64,000 nucleotides of DNA from Marinobacter zhejiangensis. GTDB taxonomy: Bacteria > Pseudomonadota > Gammaproteobacteria > Pseudomonadales > Oleiphilaceae. Positions 34,281-42,943 of this stretch are shown piece by piece. Both the position numbers and the translations under genes were made by a program. The notes under the pieces were generated by a model that worked only from the letters and a program-made list of their open reading frames with translations, had not been told where the DNA came from and did no database searches. Each line of letters opens with the position of its first letter. Position 1 is the first letter of the stretch. The stretch lies in assembly GCF_900114775.1 (NCBI RefSeq), contig NZ_FOUE01000002.1:926618-990617 (forward strand), read 5' to 3'.

Positions 34281-36648
34281 CGTTCAACTCCAGGGTCTTG
34301 GTGTTCGCGGGTGTCAGATCATCAAAGTGATGTTCCAGTGATTGAATGCTGTGGTGGATGGTTGGTCGCAGTTCTTCGGCGAGAGCGAACGCTTCGTCGC
34401 CAAGGTTGCGCCTTAGCATCTCCGTGACCTCCTCGCACAGCGATGCCAGCCGGGTAAGCCCGGATTGGCCGGCAATGCTGATCAGGTCGTGGGTGTGCTG
34501 ATGCAAGCTCTCACGGTCACCGGCGTGAAGAGCGTCCTTCAGTTGGTTGCTGCGACTGCCAAGCTCTCGCAGTAACAGGTCGATGATGTGGCTGAAGCGG
34601 GCCGGGGTCATCAGTTTTTGCATCCGGTTCAATGGCTCCAAGTCAATCAAGTCAGCGTGATGATTTGGCGCGGGCGGTGCCTGTGCGGCTTCGGCTTCGG
34701 CTTCGGGCAGGTTGGTTGCCCCGGACAGGGTGTCCAGAAGCATTCGCCAAAGCTGCTGCTCATCGATTGGTTTGGCGAGGTGGCCATTCATGCCTGCGCT
34801 GAGGCAAAGTTGGATGTCATCCGGCTGGGCGCGCGCCGTCATCGCGATGATGGGGATGTGTTTGAAGCGCTCGTGACGGCGAAGCTCCCGTGTGGCTTGC
34901 AAACCGTCCATCTCGGGCATCATCAGATCCATGAGAATGGCGTCATAGGTGCCGTCATCGCTGTGCAGTAATTTCTCTAGCGCTTCCAGCCCGCTGCAAG
35001 CGGTATCAACTTCGAGGTTGGCCTGTTCCAGCATTTCGGTGGCCACCATGCGGTTCATTTCGTTGTCATCGACAAGGAGCACTCGCAGGCTTGCGAACCG
35101 AGGTGGCAGGATGACATCCCCTGGTGTCGCTGGTTCGGAGGTGTTGATGCCGACCCTTACGCGGAACCAGAAGGTGCTGCCCTTGCCAGGCTGGCTGGAA
35201 GCGCCAATTTCCCCACCCATGAGTTCGGCGAGCTGGCGGGATATGCTGAGACCAAGCCCGGTGCCGCCATACTGGCGAGTGGTGGAGGCGTCGACCTGCT
35301 CGAAGGGCAGGAAAAGCCGTTCCAGCTGCTCTGGTTCGATGCCGATACCTTGGTCACCAACCTCGCCATAGAGATAGCTTTCTGCGTTTGACGGCGTGTC
35401 GAGCCGAAGAAAGACGTAGATGTTGCCGGAATTGCTGAACTTTATGGCGTTGTTCAGAAAATTGATAAGAATCTGACTGACCCGCAACGGGTCGCCGATC
35501 AGTTGCGGCAACTCCGGTTGCGGCGCCTGTACCAGTGTCAGGTGCTTTTCCCGCGCTCGTTGTTCGACCAGCAGTGTGACCTCGCTCAACAGTTGTTGCG
35601 GGCAAAACGGGGTGTGTTCAATGCGGAGTTTTCCGGCATCGATCTTGGAAAAATCGAGCAGGTCATTGATGGTTTCGAGCAGGTGTTGTCCGGCTCGCTC
35701 CACTTTTTCCACGCGGCTGCGTTGATCCTCGCTCAACGGGTGTTTCAGGGTCAGGCGAGTGAGTCCCATGATGGCATTGAGTGGAGTTCGGACCTCGTGG
35801 CTGACGTTGGCGAGGAATTCTGATTTGGCCTTGACCGCCTGAGCGGAGGCTTCCAGTTCCTCTGATCGTTGCATGGTGTCTTTGAATACCTGCAGAGCCC
35901 GGGCCATCAGGCCGACCTCATCCTGGCGGTCAAGGTAATTGATGGTGTCGGTGTAGCGGTGTTGGGTGAGCCGGCTCATGACTTGCGTGAGCTGGCTGAT
36001 CGGGCGTGCGATGCGAGTTGTGGAGAAGTAGGCCGCCAGCGCGATTCCGGACAGCAGGACAAGGGTTGAGAACAGGGTGGTGGCGCTGAGTGACGCCTCG
36101 GTTGTGTTGCTCAGTGACCGTGCGGAGCTTTGGTAACGATTGATCGTGCTGTTGCGTAAGTCCGCCATACTGGTTTGCAGGGCGGTTAGCTGAGGGGTGA
36201 ACTCCTGGTGGAGAATGTTGAGTGCTGTGTCGCCCCGCCACCGTGTTGCGGCGTCCACGATCTGGTTGGATAGCTCGAACAGTCCGCGTTGCTGTGTCGC
36301 AATGTCGGTGATCTGAGCCTGTTGACCTTCGATCGGGGTTAAACGGCTAATGGTTTCCGTCAGTTGCATCTGGACCTGGTTGAGCCGGTGCCGGGTGCTC
36401 TCCATCGCGGCTTCTGTTTGCTCTGTCAGAACCGAAAACGCGAGCAGCCCCGCCTCGCTGAGTTGCATGGATGCCTGCCCGATCAGAATGGCATTGCGGG
36501 CATCCTGATTCAGCAGAATCCGATAATTTCGGTCAACTGAATTAAGGGTGTATTGGGATAGTGCTGTCAGGCTCAGGGCCAGCACACCCATAAGCGAGAC
36601 CAGGATGACGCTTTGCAGTGTGATCGAAAGGTTCTGGACTTGGCGCAC
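34267..36648 (-). CDS. Hybrid histidine kinase with HAMP, receiver and HPt domains
   Basis: A 793-aa multidomain sensor: N-terminal span, periplasmic four-helix-type sensor (about 40-190), second span (LFSTLVLLSGIALAAYFS), HAMP, HisKA (FLANVSHEVRTPLNAIMGL), HATPase (LINFLNNAIKFSNSG, GTGLGLSISRQLAELMGG), receiver (VLLVDDNEMNRMV, ILMDLMMPEMDGLQ) and a C-terminal HPt domain with HTHDLISIAGQSG. It is a complete BarA-type phosphorelay in one chain. The start is GTG with CCGGAG 7 nt upstream. The downstream diguanylate cyclase gene overlaps its end, so the HPt domain probably passes phosphate to that receiver. Confidence 0.92.
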   Translation of the reverse strand: MRQVQNLSITLQSVILVSLMGVLALSLTALSQYTLNSVDRNYRILLNQDARNAILIGQASMQLSEAGLLAFSVLTEQTEAAMESTRHRLNQVQMQLTETISRLTPIEGQQAQITDIATQQRGLFELSNQIVDAATRWRGDTALNILHQEFTPQLTALQTSMADLRNSTINRYQSSARSLSNTTEASLSATTLFSTLVLLSGIALAAYFSTTRIARPISQLTQVMSRLTQHRYTDTINYLDRQDEVGLMARALQVFKDTMQRSEELEASAQAVKAKSEFLANVSHEVRTPLNAIMGLTRLTLKHPLSEDQRSRVEKVERAGQHLLETINDLLDFSKIDAGKLRIEHTPFCPQQLLSEVTLLVEQRAREKHLTLVQAPQPELPQLIGDPLRVSQILINFLNNAIKFSNSGNIYVFLRLDTPSNAESYLYGEVGDQGIGIEPEQLERLFLPFEQVDASTTRQYGGTGLGLSISRQLAELMGGEIGASSQPGKGSTFWFRVRVGINTSEPATPGDVILPPRFASLRVLLVDDNEMNRMVATEMLEQANLEVDTACSGLEALEKLLHSDDGTYDAILMDLMMPEMDGLQATRELRRHERFKHIPIIAMTARAQPDDIQLCLSAGMNGHLAKPIDEQQLWRMLLDTLSGATNLPEAEAEAAQAPPAPNHHADLIDLEPLNRMQKLMTPARFSHIIDLLLRELGSRSNQLKDALHAGDRESLHQHTHDLISIAGQSGLTRLASLCEEVTEMLRRNLGDEAFALAEELRPTIHHSIQSLEHHFDDLTPANTKTLELNDGSL

Positions 36649-36774
36649 GGGCAGCTCCGGCAGGACGGGGTTGTTAGTAAGCCCTATTCTGCAGCTCTGT
36701 TCCAGGAGTGCCTTTTATCAAGCGGACAATAGTTTTGCGGCGCAGCCCGGAATGCCCAGGCTACGCCTCCGCAT

Positions 36775-37692
36775 TCAGGTGGACTGGTTGGTGTGAGATG
36801 GCTCGGGAGCAGTCTGCTGTTTGATGAATTTGCCTATGTCGTGGACGGCGTTGGTGGCCTTTTCAAGAACCCGGTAATGCAGTTGGAATACGTGCCAAAG
36901 GCCTTCGTATTCGTTCAGTGTGCAGTTCAAGCCCGTTTTCATCATTCGTTGGTACAGGCTCTGGGCATCAGAAAGCAAGACCTCTTCGGTCCCGACCTGG
37001 ATCAGAGTCGGGGGCAGGCCCGTTAGGTCACCGAGAAGCGGGGAGCACTCGGGGTTTTGAGGAGAACTCAAGCGCGAGTAGCTGTCCGCGGCCCAGCGAA
37101 GCCAGTCCTGGGAGATCATGGGGTCTCGTTTTGCGTGGGATGTCATTGTGCGGCCGCTGAGGGTGAGGTCAACCCAGGGCGATATCAGCACCAGCGAGGC
37201 GGGCAGGGGTAGATCGGCGTCGCGGATGGCCATCAACAGGGTCAGGGCGAGGCCGCCTCCGGCGGAGTCCCCGACAATGCTCAGCTTGCCAGGATCCTGG
37301 CCTTCGTCCAGCAAAGTGCTATAGATCGTCAGCACGTCTTCGAGTGCAGCCGGGTGTGGGTGCTCCGGCGCCAGTCGGTAATCCGGTAACCAGACCTGGG
37401 CGCCTGCCGCTTCGCCGACGGCGGCAGCCAGCTTTCTGTGGCTGCTGTAGCCGCCAATTACAAAAGCCCCTCCGTGAATAAACAGGACTCCGCGACCTTG
37501 CTCCTGTGATAGTGGCGTGATTGCCATTGTCGGCACATTGGCTTTGCGGTCTGGCTGGTATTTAGTACCCTTGGGACCCATTAACGTGAGTCCGATGGTG
37601 CCACCCCAGGCCCGTTGAACGCCAATCGGGACGCCGGGTGACAGTGCCGGTTTAAGGAAAAGTCGGACAGTTGCAGAAAGTAGTCGACGCAT
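36775..37692 (-). CDS. Alpha/beta hydrolase, hormone-sensitive lipase type esterase
   Basis: A 305-aa esterase. The oxyanion-hole motif HGGAFVIGGYSSHRK and the nucleophile motif VGDSAGGGLAL mark the HSL family; the catalytic His is probably in EGLWHVFQL. No signal peptide is seen, so it is cytoplasmic. Its ATG starts 3 nt after the stop of the Baeyer-Villiger monooxygenase gene, a tight operon. The natural pairing is hydrolysis of the ester or lactone that the monooxygenase makes from a ketone. The substrate is unknown. Confidence 0.9.
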   Translation of the reverse strand: MRRLLSATVRLFLKPALSPGVPIGVQRAWGGTIGLTLMGPKGTKYQPDRKANVPTMAITPLSQEQGRGVLFIHGGAFVIGGYSSHRKLAAAVGEAAGAQVWLPDYRLAPEHPHPAALEDVLTIYSTLLDEGQDPGKLSIVGDSAGGGLALTLLMAIRDADLPLPASLVLISPWVDLTLSGRTMTSHAKRDPMISQDWLRWAADSYSRLSSPQNPECSPLLGDLTGLPPTLIQVGTEEVLLSDAQSLYQRMMKTGLNCTLNEYEGLWHVFQLHYRVLEKATNAVHDIGKFIKQQTAPEPSHTNQST

Positions 37693-37695
37693 GGC

Positions 37696-39201
37696 CTATT
37701 CCCCGCTTCCGTTCGGTGCTGGTTGCAGGTCGTAGTCTTGCAGGTCCAGGGTTCCAGTCAGAAAACGGTAGTTGAAGGTATAGCCTGGCCAGTTGTTGGT
37801 GTTCTTGCCGGATGCTGTCTGATACCAGGATGTGCAACCTGACGCCCAGACGGTCTTCTTCAGTTTTTGCTGGATCTCGTTGGCATAGTTGCTCTGGGGT
37901 GATTCCTTGACGTCCATATAGTGCAGGCTCGGGTCGAGGAGCAGCTTTACGCACTGAGTGATGTAGCGGATTTGGGACTCAAGCATGAACACAATGGAGC
38001 TGTGCCCAAGGTTGGTGTTGGGTCCATACAAGATGAACAGGTTAGGGAAGCCGGAGACGCTGATTCCTTTATACGCTTCGGCACCATCTCGCCAGGCGTC
38101 ATTCAGGTTCAGTCCGTTCAGGCCGGTAACGTTCATGGGGGCAAGGAAATCGGTTGCTTTGAAGCCGGTGCCATAAATGATGATGTCGACTTCATGCCTG
38201 GTGCCATCTTCGGTGATGATGGCATCCTCCTCAATCCGTTCGATGCCGTTGGTGACAACATCAAGGTGGTCCTGATTGATGGCGTCGTACCAGTCATTCG
38301 AAAGCAGGAGCCGCTTACAGCCAACCGGGTAGTCGGGGATGATTTTTTGGCGTTTGATCGGGTCTTTTATGTTCTTGCGGGCGACACGTTTGGCTTGCCA
38401 TTTGAACGCATTCAACAGGAATCCGAAGCGGGTGAAGGCCAGGGCGCGGCTCTCATTCTTCCAGTAGATGCTTGCGCGATAGATTCGATCCACCAGCGGC
38501 ATTGCATCGAACAGCCATTGCTCAAAGCCGGTGAAGGGGCGGTCCGGTTTTGGGATAACCCAGGCGGCTGAGCGCTGGAAGAGTTTGAGTTCGCTCACCT
38601 TACCCACGATTTGCGGAACAAACTGGATGGCGCTGGCGCCGGTGCCGACCACGGCAACTCGCTTGCCCTCCAGGTCGCATTCATGGTCCCAGCGTGCGGA
38701 ATGGAAAACCTTTCCCTTGAAACGGTCGATACCTTCGATGTTGGGGTAGGCTGGCTGGTTAAGCTGGCCGGTGGCGGACACGACGGTGCGGGCCCTGAGG
38801 GTGTCGCCGTTTTTGGTGGTTAGGATCCAGAGGCCTGCGTCTTTGTCAAATACGACGGATTCGACTTCCTGATTGAAGCGGATGTGATCCCTGAGTTTGT
38901 ATTTGGTGACGCAGCTTTCCATGTACGAGCGAATTTCCGGTTGCAAGCCAAACTTGCGGCTCCAGTCGCTCTTGGGCTCGAACGAAAAGGAATACAGATG
39001 CGATTGAACATCGCAGGCGGCGCCGGGGTAGGTGTTGTCGCGCCAGGTGCCTCCGACGCTGGATGCTTTTTCAAGAATTGTAAACGAGTCGATCCCGGCG
39101 TTTTTAAGCTGGATGGCCATGCCCAGTCCACCGAAACCGGTCCCGATGATGGCGATGTGAAGTGGGTTTTCCCCGGTGTCTGCGCTGTGTTTTCTGTTCA
39201 T
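37696..39201 (-). CDS. Baeyer-Villiger-type flavin monooxygenase
   Basis: A 501-aa FAD/NADPH monooxygenase. The first Rossmann motif is IAIIGTGFGGLG, the Baeyer-Villiger fingerprint FxGxxxHxxxW is present as FKGKVFHSARW, and the second nucleotide motif is VAVVGTGASAIQ. Such enzymes insert oxygen next to a ketone to give an ester or lactone. The next gene encodes a matching esterase. Together they could degrade cyclic or long-chain ketones, for instance from subterminal alkane oxidation; steroid or terpenoid ketones are also possible. AAGG lies 7 nt before the ATG. An AraC regulator gene is divergent. Confidence 0.92.
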   Translation of the reverse strand: MNRKHSADTGENPLHIAIIGTGFGGLGMAIQLKNAGIDSFTILEKASSVGGTWRDNTYPGAACDVQSHLYSFSFEPKSDWSRKFGLQPEIRSYMESCVTKYKLRDHIRFNQEVESVVFDKDAGLWILTTKNGDTLRARTVVSATGQLNQPAYPNIEGIDRFKGKVFHSARWDHECDLEGKRVAVVGTGASAIQFVPQIVGKVSELKLFQRSAAWVIPKPDRPFTGFEQWLFDAMPLVDRIYRASIYWKNESRALAFTRFGFLLNAFKWQAKRVARKNIKDPIKRQKIIPDYPVGCKRLLLSNDWYDAINQDHLDVVTNGIERIEEDAIITEDGTRHEVDIIIYGTGFKATDFLAPMNVTGLNGLNLNDAWRDGAEAYKGISVSGFPNLFILYGPNTNLGHSSIVFMLESQIRYITQCVKLLLDPSLHYMDVKESPQSNYANEIQQKLKKTVWASGCTSWYQTASGKNTNNWPGYTFNYRFLTGTLDLQDYDLQPAPNGSGE

Positions 39202-39334
39202 GCTTGTGCCTTAACGATGCTTTGTTTTTATCAGTTAAGGCCAGTGTAAGAGCAGGGTTCTTGCCACACGATCATTTGCTGGGACAAAATATCAATAAAA
39301 AGGGACAAATTCCGAGCGAGGCGGGAGGGTGTTT

Positions 39335-40378
39335 ATGCCGTTGTGGGACTTTTACCGTACTGTGGACAGCATGCGCCTGTTGGCCGAGCTGGCGGTTGAG
39401 TATGGGGTGGCGGAGTCTCAGGTGCTTGAAGGGACAGGGGTTTCGGTTGACCAGTTGTATGTGCCGGACCTTGTTGTGGAAGCCCGCCAGGAGCTGCGGT
39501 TGATCAGTAACCTGGTCGAGAGGCTGGGGCATGTGCCCGCACTGGGGGTGATTGCCGGTCAGCGGTACCACTTTAATACCTTTGGGGCGCTGGGATTTGC
39601 CCTTGTCAGCAGTCCCACGTTCGGCGCGGCCCTTGATGTCGGGCTCAGGTACGTGCAGCTAACATTCGCGTTCTGTCAGCTCTCGATCCGGGAGCAAGGT
39701 GAGCTGACCTGTATTGATTTCGATGCCTCGGAACTGGCCCCAGGGCTGCGGCAGTTCATCATCGAGCGCGACAGCTCTTGCCTGATCACGTTGCAACGGG
39801 ATGTCTACAATAAAATTTCGCCCCTCAAGTCTCTGTGTTTCTCCTTTCCCGAGCCGGAATCCAAAGATGTGTACCGGGAGTTCTACCGGGTGCTTCCGGA
39901 ATTTGACGCCCCTGTGACCACCTTGACCCTCAGTCGGTCGATGCTTTCAGAAATTATGCCGCAAGCCAGTGAGCAGGCGTTGCGGTCGGCAGAGCAACAA
40001 TGCGAGTACCTGCTGAATCAGCGCCTCAAGCGAGGTGGGCTGTCAGCGCAGGTTCGCCAATACCTTGCCGCCCGGGCCTCGGAAATGCCGGGCATGGACG
40101 ACGTTGCGCTGGCAATGAACACCATCCCCAGAACCCTACGGCGAAAGCTGCAGCAGGAAAACACCACCTTCGCCGAGCTTCGCGATGAAGTTCGTCAGGC
40201 GCTTGCCGACGAATACCTCGCTGGCCCGAGGTTGTCGGTGGAACGGGTTGCTGAGCGCCTCGGGTATTCCGGGCCCACAGCCTTCATTAACGCCTACAAG
40301 CGGTGGTATGGCACAACGCCAGCCAATCGCCGCTCACAGTCAAGCCGGGGCGTCGGTTTGGGGCGGCGCTCAGAGTGA
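39335..40378 (+). CDS. AraC-family regulator next to BVMO operon
   Basis: A 347-aa regulator of the same architecture as the one beside alkB: an N-terminal arabinose-binding-like domain (FNTFGALGFALVSSPTFGAAL) and a C-terminal AraC helix-turn-helix (DDVALAMNTIPRTLRRKLQQE and VERVAERLGYSGPTAFINAYKRWYG). GGGAGG at 39323-39328 gives ideal spacing to the ATG at 39335; the GTG at 39329 abuts the ribosome site. It is divergent from the monooxygenase/esterase operon with 133 nt between and is its likely activator. Its 3' end overlaps the convergent epimerase gene by 9 nt. Confidence 0.9.
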   Translation: MPLWDFYRTVDSMRLLAELAVEYGVAESQVLEGTGVSVDQLYVPDLVVEARQELRLISNLVERLGHVPALGVIAGQRYHFNTFGALGFALVSSPTFGAALDVGLRYVQLTFAFCQLSIREQGELTCIDFDASELAPGLRQFIIERDSSCLITLQRDVYNKISPLKSLCFSFPEPESKDVYREFYRVLPEFDAPVTTLTLSRSMLSEIMPQASEQALRSAEQQCEYLLNQRLKRGGLSAQVRQYLAARASEMPGMDDVALAMNTIPRTLRRKLQQENTTFAELRDEVRQALADEYLAGPRLSVERVAERLGYSGPTAFINAYKRWYGTTPANRRSQSSRGVGLGRRSE

Positions 40379-41302
40379 TAGCTGCTCATCCCGAATCGTC
40401 TTGAGCCCTTCTTCAAACGTGGTCACTCTGAACTCCGGGAACCGCGTTTTAAACTTGTCAGAGACAAACAGGTTGTCTGACTTATAGCGGGGCAGCAACT
40501 CTGCAGCATCCCGAACGGTACGGTTGAATACCCCCGCCAGCGTTAATTGCCATTGCCTGAGCACGGTATGGCTTGGCTTCTGATTGAATGTGCGTGCGGC
40601 CAGGTCTACAAACTGCTGGCAAGTCAGTCGATTGTCATCGCAGGGTAGGTGCCAGGTCTGGCCGTAGGCGTCCGGTGTATTGCCGAGCAGGGCCATGGCA
40701 CGACTGGCGTCTGGCGTGTAGATAAGGCTCCGCAGGGTGTCGTCGCGCAAAAAGACCTTTGCCGGTTTGCCCGCGAGCAGGTTGTCGATCACCGTTGTGT
40801 TGGTGATGCTTTGGGTCTTTCCGGGTCCGTAGAACTCCGGAGCCCGGCAGATCATCGCCTGAATCTTTCCCGAATTCATGGCATCCAACAGTTCCGTAGC
40901 AATGGCTGCGCGCACCTGCCCCTTTCTGCCGTTCGGCTGAAACGGTGCGTCTTCGGTTTGTGGTGTGTCGGTCTGTGGGTACATGTAGGTGTTGTCGAAG
41001 TACACCAGTTTGGCCTGGTGAGCGGCGCAGGCATCGATCACATTGCGCATGATAACCGGCCACTGTTCCACCCATAACTGGGTGTTCATCGGGAGCCCGG
41101 CAGTCAGGTAAACGATGTCCGATCCCTCAACGGCCTTCCGTGTTTGCTCGGCGCCCAACAGGTCTGCGCTGAGCAATTGGTCGGTGTCATTGACCTTTTG
41201 CGGGCGGCGGCTCACCAGGCGGATGTCGCTGGTGAAGCCGTTTTTCAGACTGATTGCCAGTTCGTGCCCAATCTGGCCGCTTGCGCCAAGTATGGTTTGC
41301 AT
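40370..41302 (-). CDS. NAD-dependent epimerase/dehydratase family protein
   Basis: A 310-aa short-chain dehydrogenase-like protein of the extended/atypical type. It has the nucleotide motif ILGASGQIGHELA, then DIVYLTAGLP and FDNTYMYPQTDTPQTED. The usual YxxxK is not evident; Tyr occurs in NTYMYP and a Lys in GRKGQVRA. It resembles the NAD(P)H-binding group that acts on sugars or flavonoid-like substrates, but the reaction is unknown. Start at 41302 is chosen because CCGGAG lies 9 nt upstream; an ATG at 41323 would add 7 residues. Confidence 0.85.
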   Translation of the reverse strand: MQTILGASGQIGHELAISLKNGFTSDIRLVSRRPQKVNDTDQLLSADLLGAEQTRKAVEGSDIVYLTAGLPMNTQLWVEQWPVIMRNVIDACAAHQAKLVYFDNTYMYPQTDTPQTEDAPFQPNGRKGQVRAAIATELLDAMNSGKIQAMICRAPEFYGPGKTQSITNTTVIDNLLAGKPAKVFLRDDTLRSLIYTPDASRAMALLGNTPDAYGQTWHLPCDDNRLTCQQFVDLAARTFNQKPSHTVLRQWQLTLAGVFNRTVRDAAELLPRYKSDNLFVSDKFKTRFPEFRVTTFEEGLKTIRDEQLSL

Positions 41303-41558
41303 GAGTGTTGCTCCGGGGTGCAATGGATAGGTGCAGAGGTCATCGTAAGCTTAAATCCGCCTTTAAGGTCAAGTGGCGGATTGGCATTGGCTTCCTGCTT
41401 CCGGAGGTGGTGTGAAGAAGGGAGGGTTGCGGGGTGTTGGCAGGGGTGTAGTGGTTTCTAAGCATCGGTTTCAAGGGAAGGGGAGGCGTAGAATATCTCC
41501 CTAATGATTGACCGGAGTGCGGGCATGTTGCCTGCCTCAAAATTGATTAGGTGAAACC

Positions 41559-41711
41559 ATGAAAACCGCTGCTACCTGGCTTAAAGGGTGGCGTATGAAG
41601 CGCAGCTTTGTACGCCTCGTAGAGAGTACTGAACCGCGCTTGCTTCTGGATGTTGGATTTTCTCCGGAGGTGGTTGAAGCAAGGCTTCGTACGCCATTCT
41701 GGAAATTCTGA
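41559..41711 (+). CDS. DUF1127-like small protein
   Basis: A 50-aa basic protein: an N-terminal Lys/Arg/Trp-rich helix (TAATWLKGWRMKRSFVRL) and a C-terminal motif LLLDVGFSPEVVEARLRTPFW. The latter resembles the DxGLsxxdvexExrrPFW tail of DUF1127 (YjiS-type) microproteins. AGGTG lies 6-7 nt before the ATG. DUF1127 proteins have been tied to RNA turnover and phosphate or carbon metabolism in other proteobacteria, but nothing here shows the role. It stands alone between the epimerase gene (divergent) and the cydABX-type operon (convergent). A GC-rich dyad (ACCGGCGG / CCGCCGGT) lies just downstream and may stop transcription. Confidence 0.6.
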   Translation: MKTAATWLKGWRMKRSFVRLVESTEPRLLLDVGFSPEVVEARLRTPFWKF

Positions 41712-41803
41712 AGTGGCCCTGACCGGCGGAAGGCGTTGTTCCGGCCGCCGGTACGGATCTTGAGGGTTGGTATCTCTCTCGGGGTCGTCTCAGTGCTCAA
41801 TGG

Positions 41804-41917
41804 TCAGAGCATTTGCATGGCCGCTTTTAACACAGCAAGTACTAAATAAGTGGCACTTACGCTTGCGGCCCAGATAGCGGCCAGCCAGGCTAACCTTCTG
41901 AATGCTTGTCCTTTCAT
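41804..41917 (-). CDS. CydX-like / DUF2474 small subunit of bd oxidase
   Basis: A 37-aa single-span protein starting 3 nt after the cydB stop. It has a basic N-terminus (MKGQAFRR), then LAWLAAIWAASVSATYLVLAV and a short tail. The LAWLAAIWAAS pattern matches the small DUF2474/CydX-type proteins that follow cydB and stabilise the haem centres of bd-type oxidases. It is co-directional with cydAB and is a clear example of a short gene that length filters miss. The ribosome site is weak, so translation is probably coupled to cydB. Confidence 0.75.
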   Translation of the reverse strand: MKGQAFRRLAWLAAIWAASVSATYLVLAVLKAAMQML

Positions 41918-41920
41918 TGT

Positions 41921-42925
41921 TCAGTGATACCCGTCTTCTAAGTTTACTTTCCCCCGGAAAACGTAATACGACCAGGCTGTGTAGGTCAGTATGACCGGAA
42001 TAATCAGCAGTGCCCCAACCAGCGCAAATCCCTGGCTTGAAGCTGGAGACGACGCCGCCCAGATATCGATCGACGGTGGAATGACGTTTGGCCATAAGCT
42101 GATGCCGAGTCCGAGAAACCCAAGTCCCATCATCGTCAGTGCCATAATGAAGGGCGAGCTCTCACTCTTTGGCAGTGAGCGAAGCAGGATGAGCCAGGTG
42201 ACGCCTGACAATATTGGCAGCGGCGCCAGCCAATAGAGATTTGGCAGGCTGAACCAGCGCTCAGCAATGGCGGGGTGGGTCAGCGGTGTCCAGATGGACA
42301 CTGTCAGCATGGCGGCCATCAAGAGCCAGGAAAGTGGGCCGGCCAGCGCGCGCATTTTGTCCTGGAGAGGGCCGTCAGTCTTCAGGATCAGCCATGTGCA
42401 ACCCAGCAGGCCATAAGCGGTGGTCAGCGATATCCCGCAGAACAGGGAAAACGGACTTATCCAATCCCAGGGCCCCCCGCTGTAACGCCCCTCCTCAACT
42501 TCAATACCTGACAGGTATGCGCCAAGAATGATTCCCTGGAACAGGGTTGCGAGTAGTGAGCCGCCAAAGAAGGCGTTATCCCAGCGGTGGCGGCTGCGGT
42601 CCCGGGCCTTTGCCCGTGCTTCGAACGCTACGCCGCGGAGTATCAAGCCAACCAGCATCAGAAGTATCGGGATATACAAGGCGCTTAGTACCACCGAATA
42701 GGCAAGGGGGAATGCCGCCATAAGGCCAGCGCCGCCGAGTACCAGCCAGGTCTCATTGCCGTCCCAGATCGGAGCGACACTGGCCATCATCCTATCGCGA
42801 TGTTGTTCGTTCGGCACGGAGGGGAATAGCAGACCAACCCCCAGGTCAAAGCCGTCTGCAATTACATACAGCATCGTGCCAATAAGTATGATCACGGCCC
42901 AAATCAGTGCGGTATCAACGCCCAT
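41921..42925 (-). CDS. cydB: Cytochrome bd-type ubiquinol oxidase subunit II
   Basis: A 334-aa inner-membrane protein with eight or nine spans. It starts with the family motif LIGTMLYVIADGFDLGVGLLFP and continues with WDGNETWLVLGGAGLMAAFP. It pairs with subunit I to oxidise ubiquinol and reduce oxygen to water. The gene is 18 nt downstream of subunit I. The length (short of E. coli CydB, about 379 aa) and the short Q-loop of the partner point to the cyanide-insensitive CioB type. Confidence 0.93.
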   Translation of the reverse strand: MGVDTALIWAVIILIGTMLYVIADGFDLGVGLLFPSVPNEQHRDRMMASVAPIWDGNETWLVLGGAGLMAAFPLAYSVVLSALYIPILLMLVGLILRGVAFEARAKARDRSRHRWDNAFFGGSLLATLFQGIILGAYLSGIEVEEGRYSGGPWDWISPFSLFCGISLTTAYGLLGCTWLILKTDGPLQDKMRALAGPLSWLLMAAMLTVSIWTPLTHPAIAERWFSLPNLYWLAPLPILSGVTWLILLRSLPKSESSPFIMALTMMGLGFLGLGISLWPNVIPPSIDIWAASSPASSQGFALVGALLIIPVILTYTAWSYYVFRGKVNLEDGYH

Positions 42926-42943
42926 ATCAGTCTCCTCGGAATT

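Noticed and set aside
41340..42095. Three open frames of 66-101 codons on the minus strand around the microproteins
   Set aside because: They overlap the better supported DUF1127-like and CydX-like genes and cydB and have no family pattern or ribosome site.
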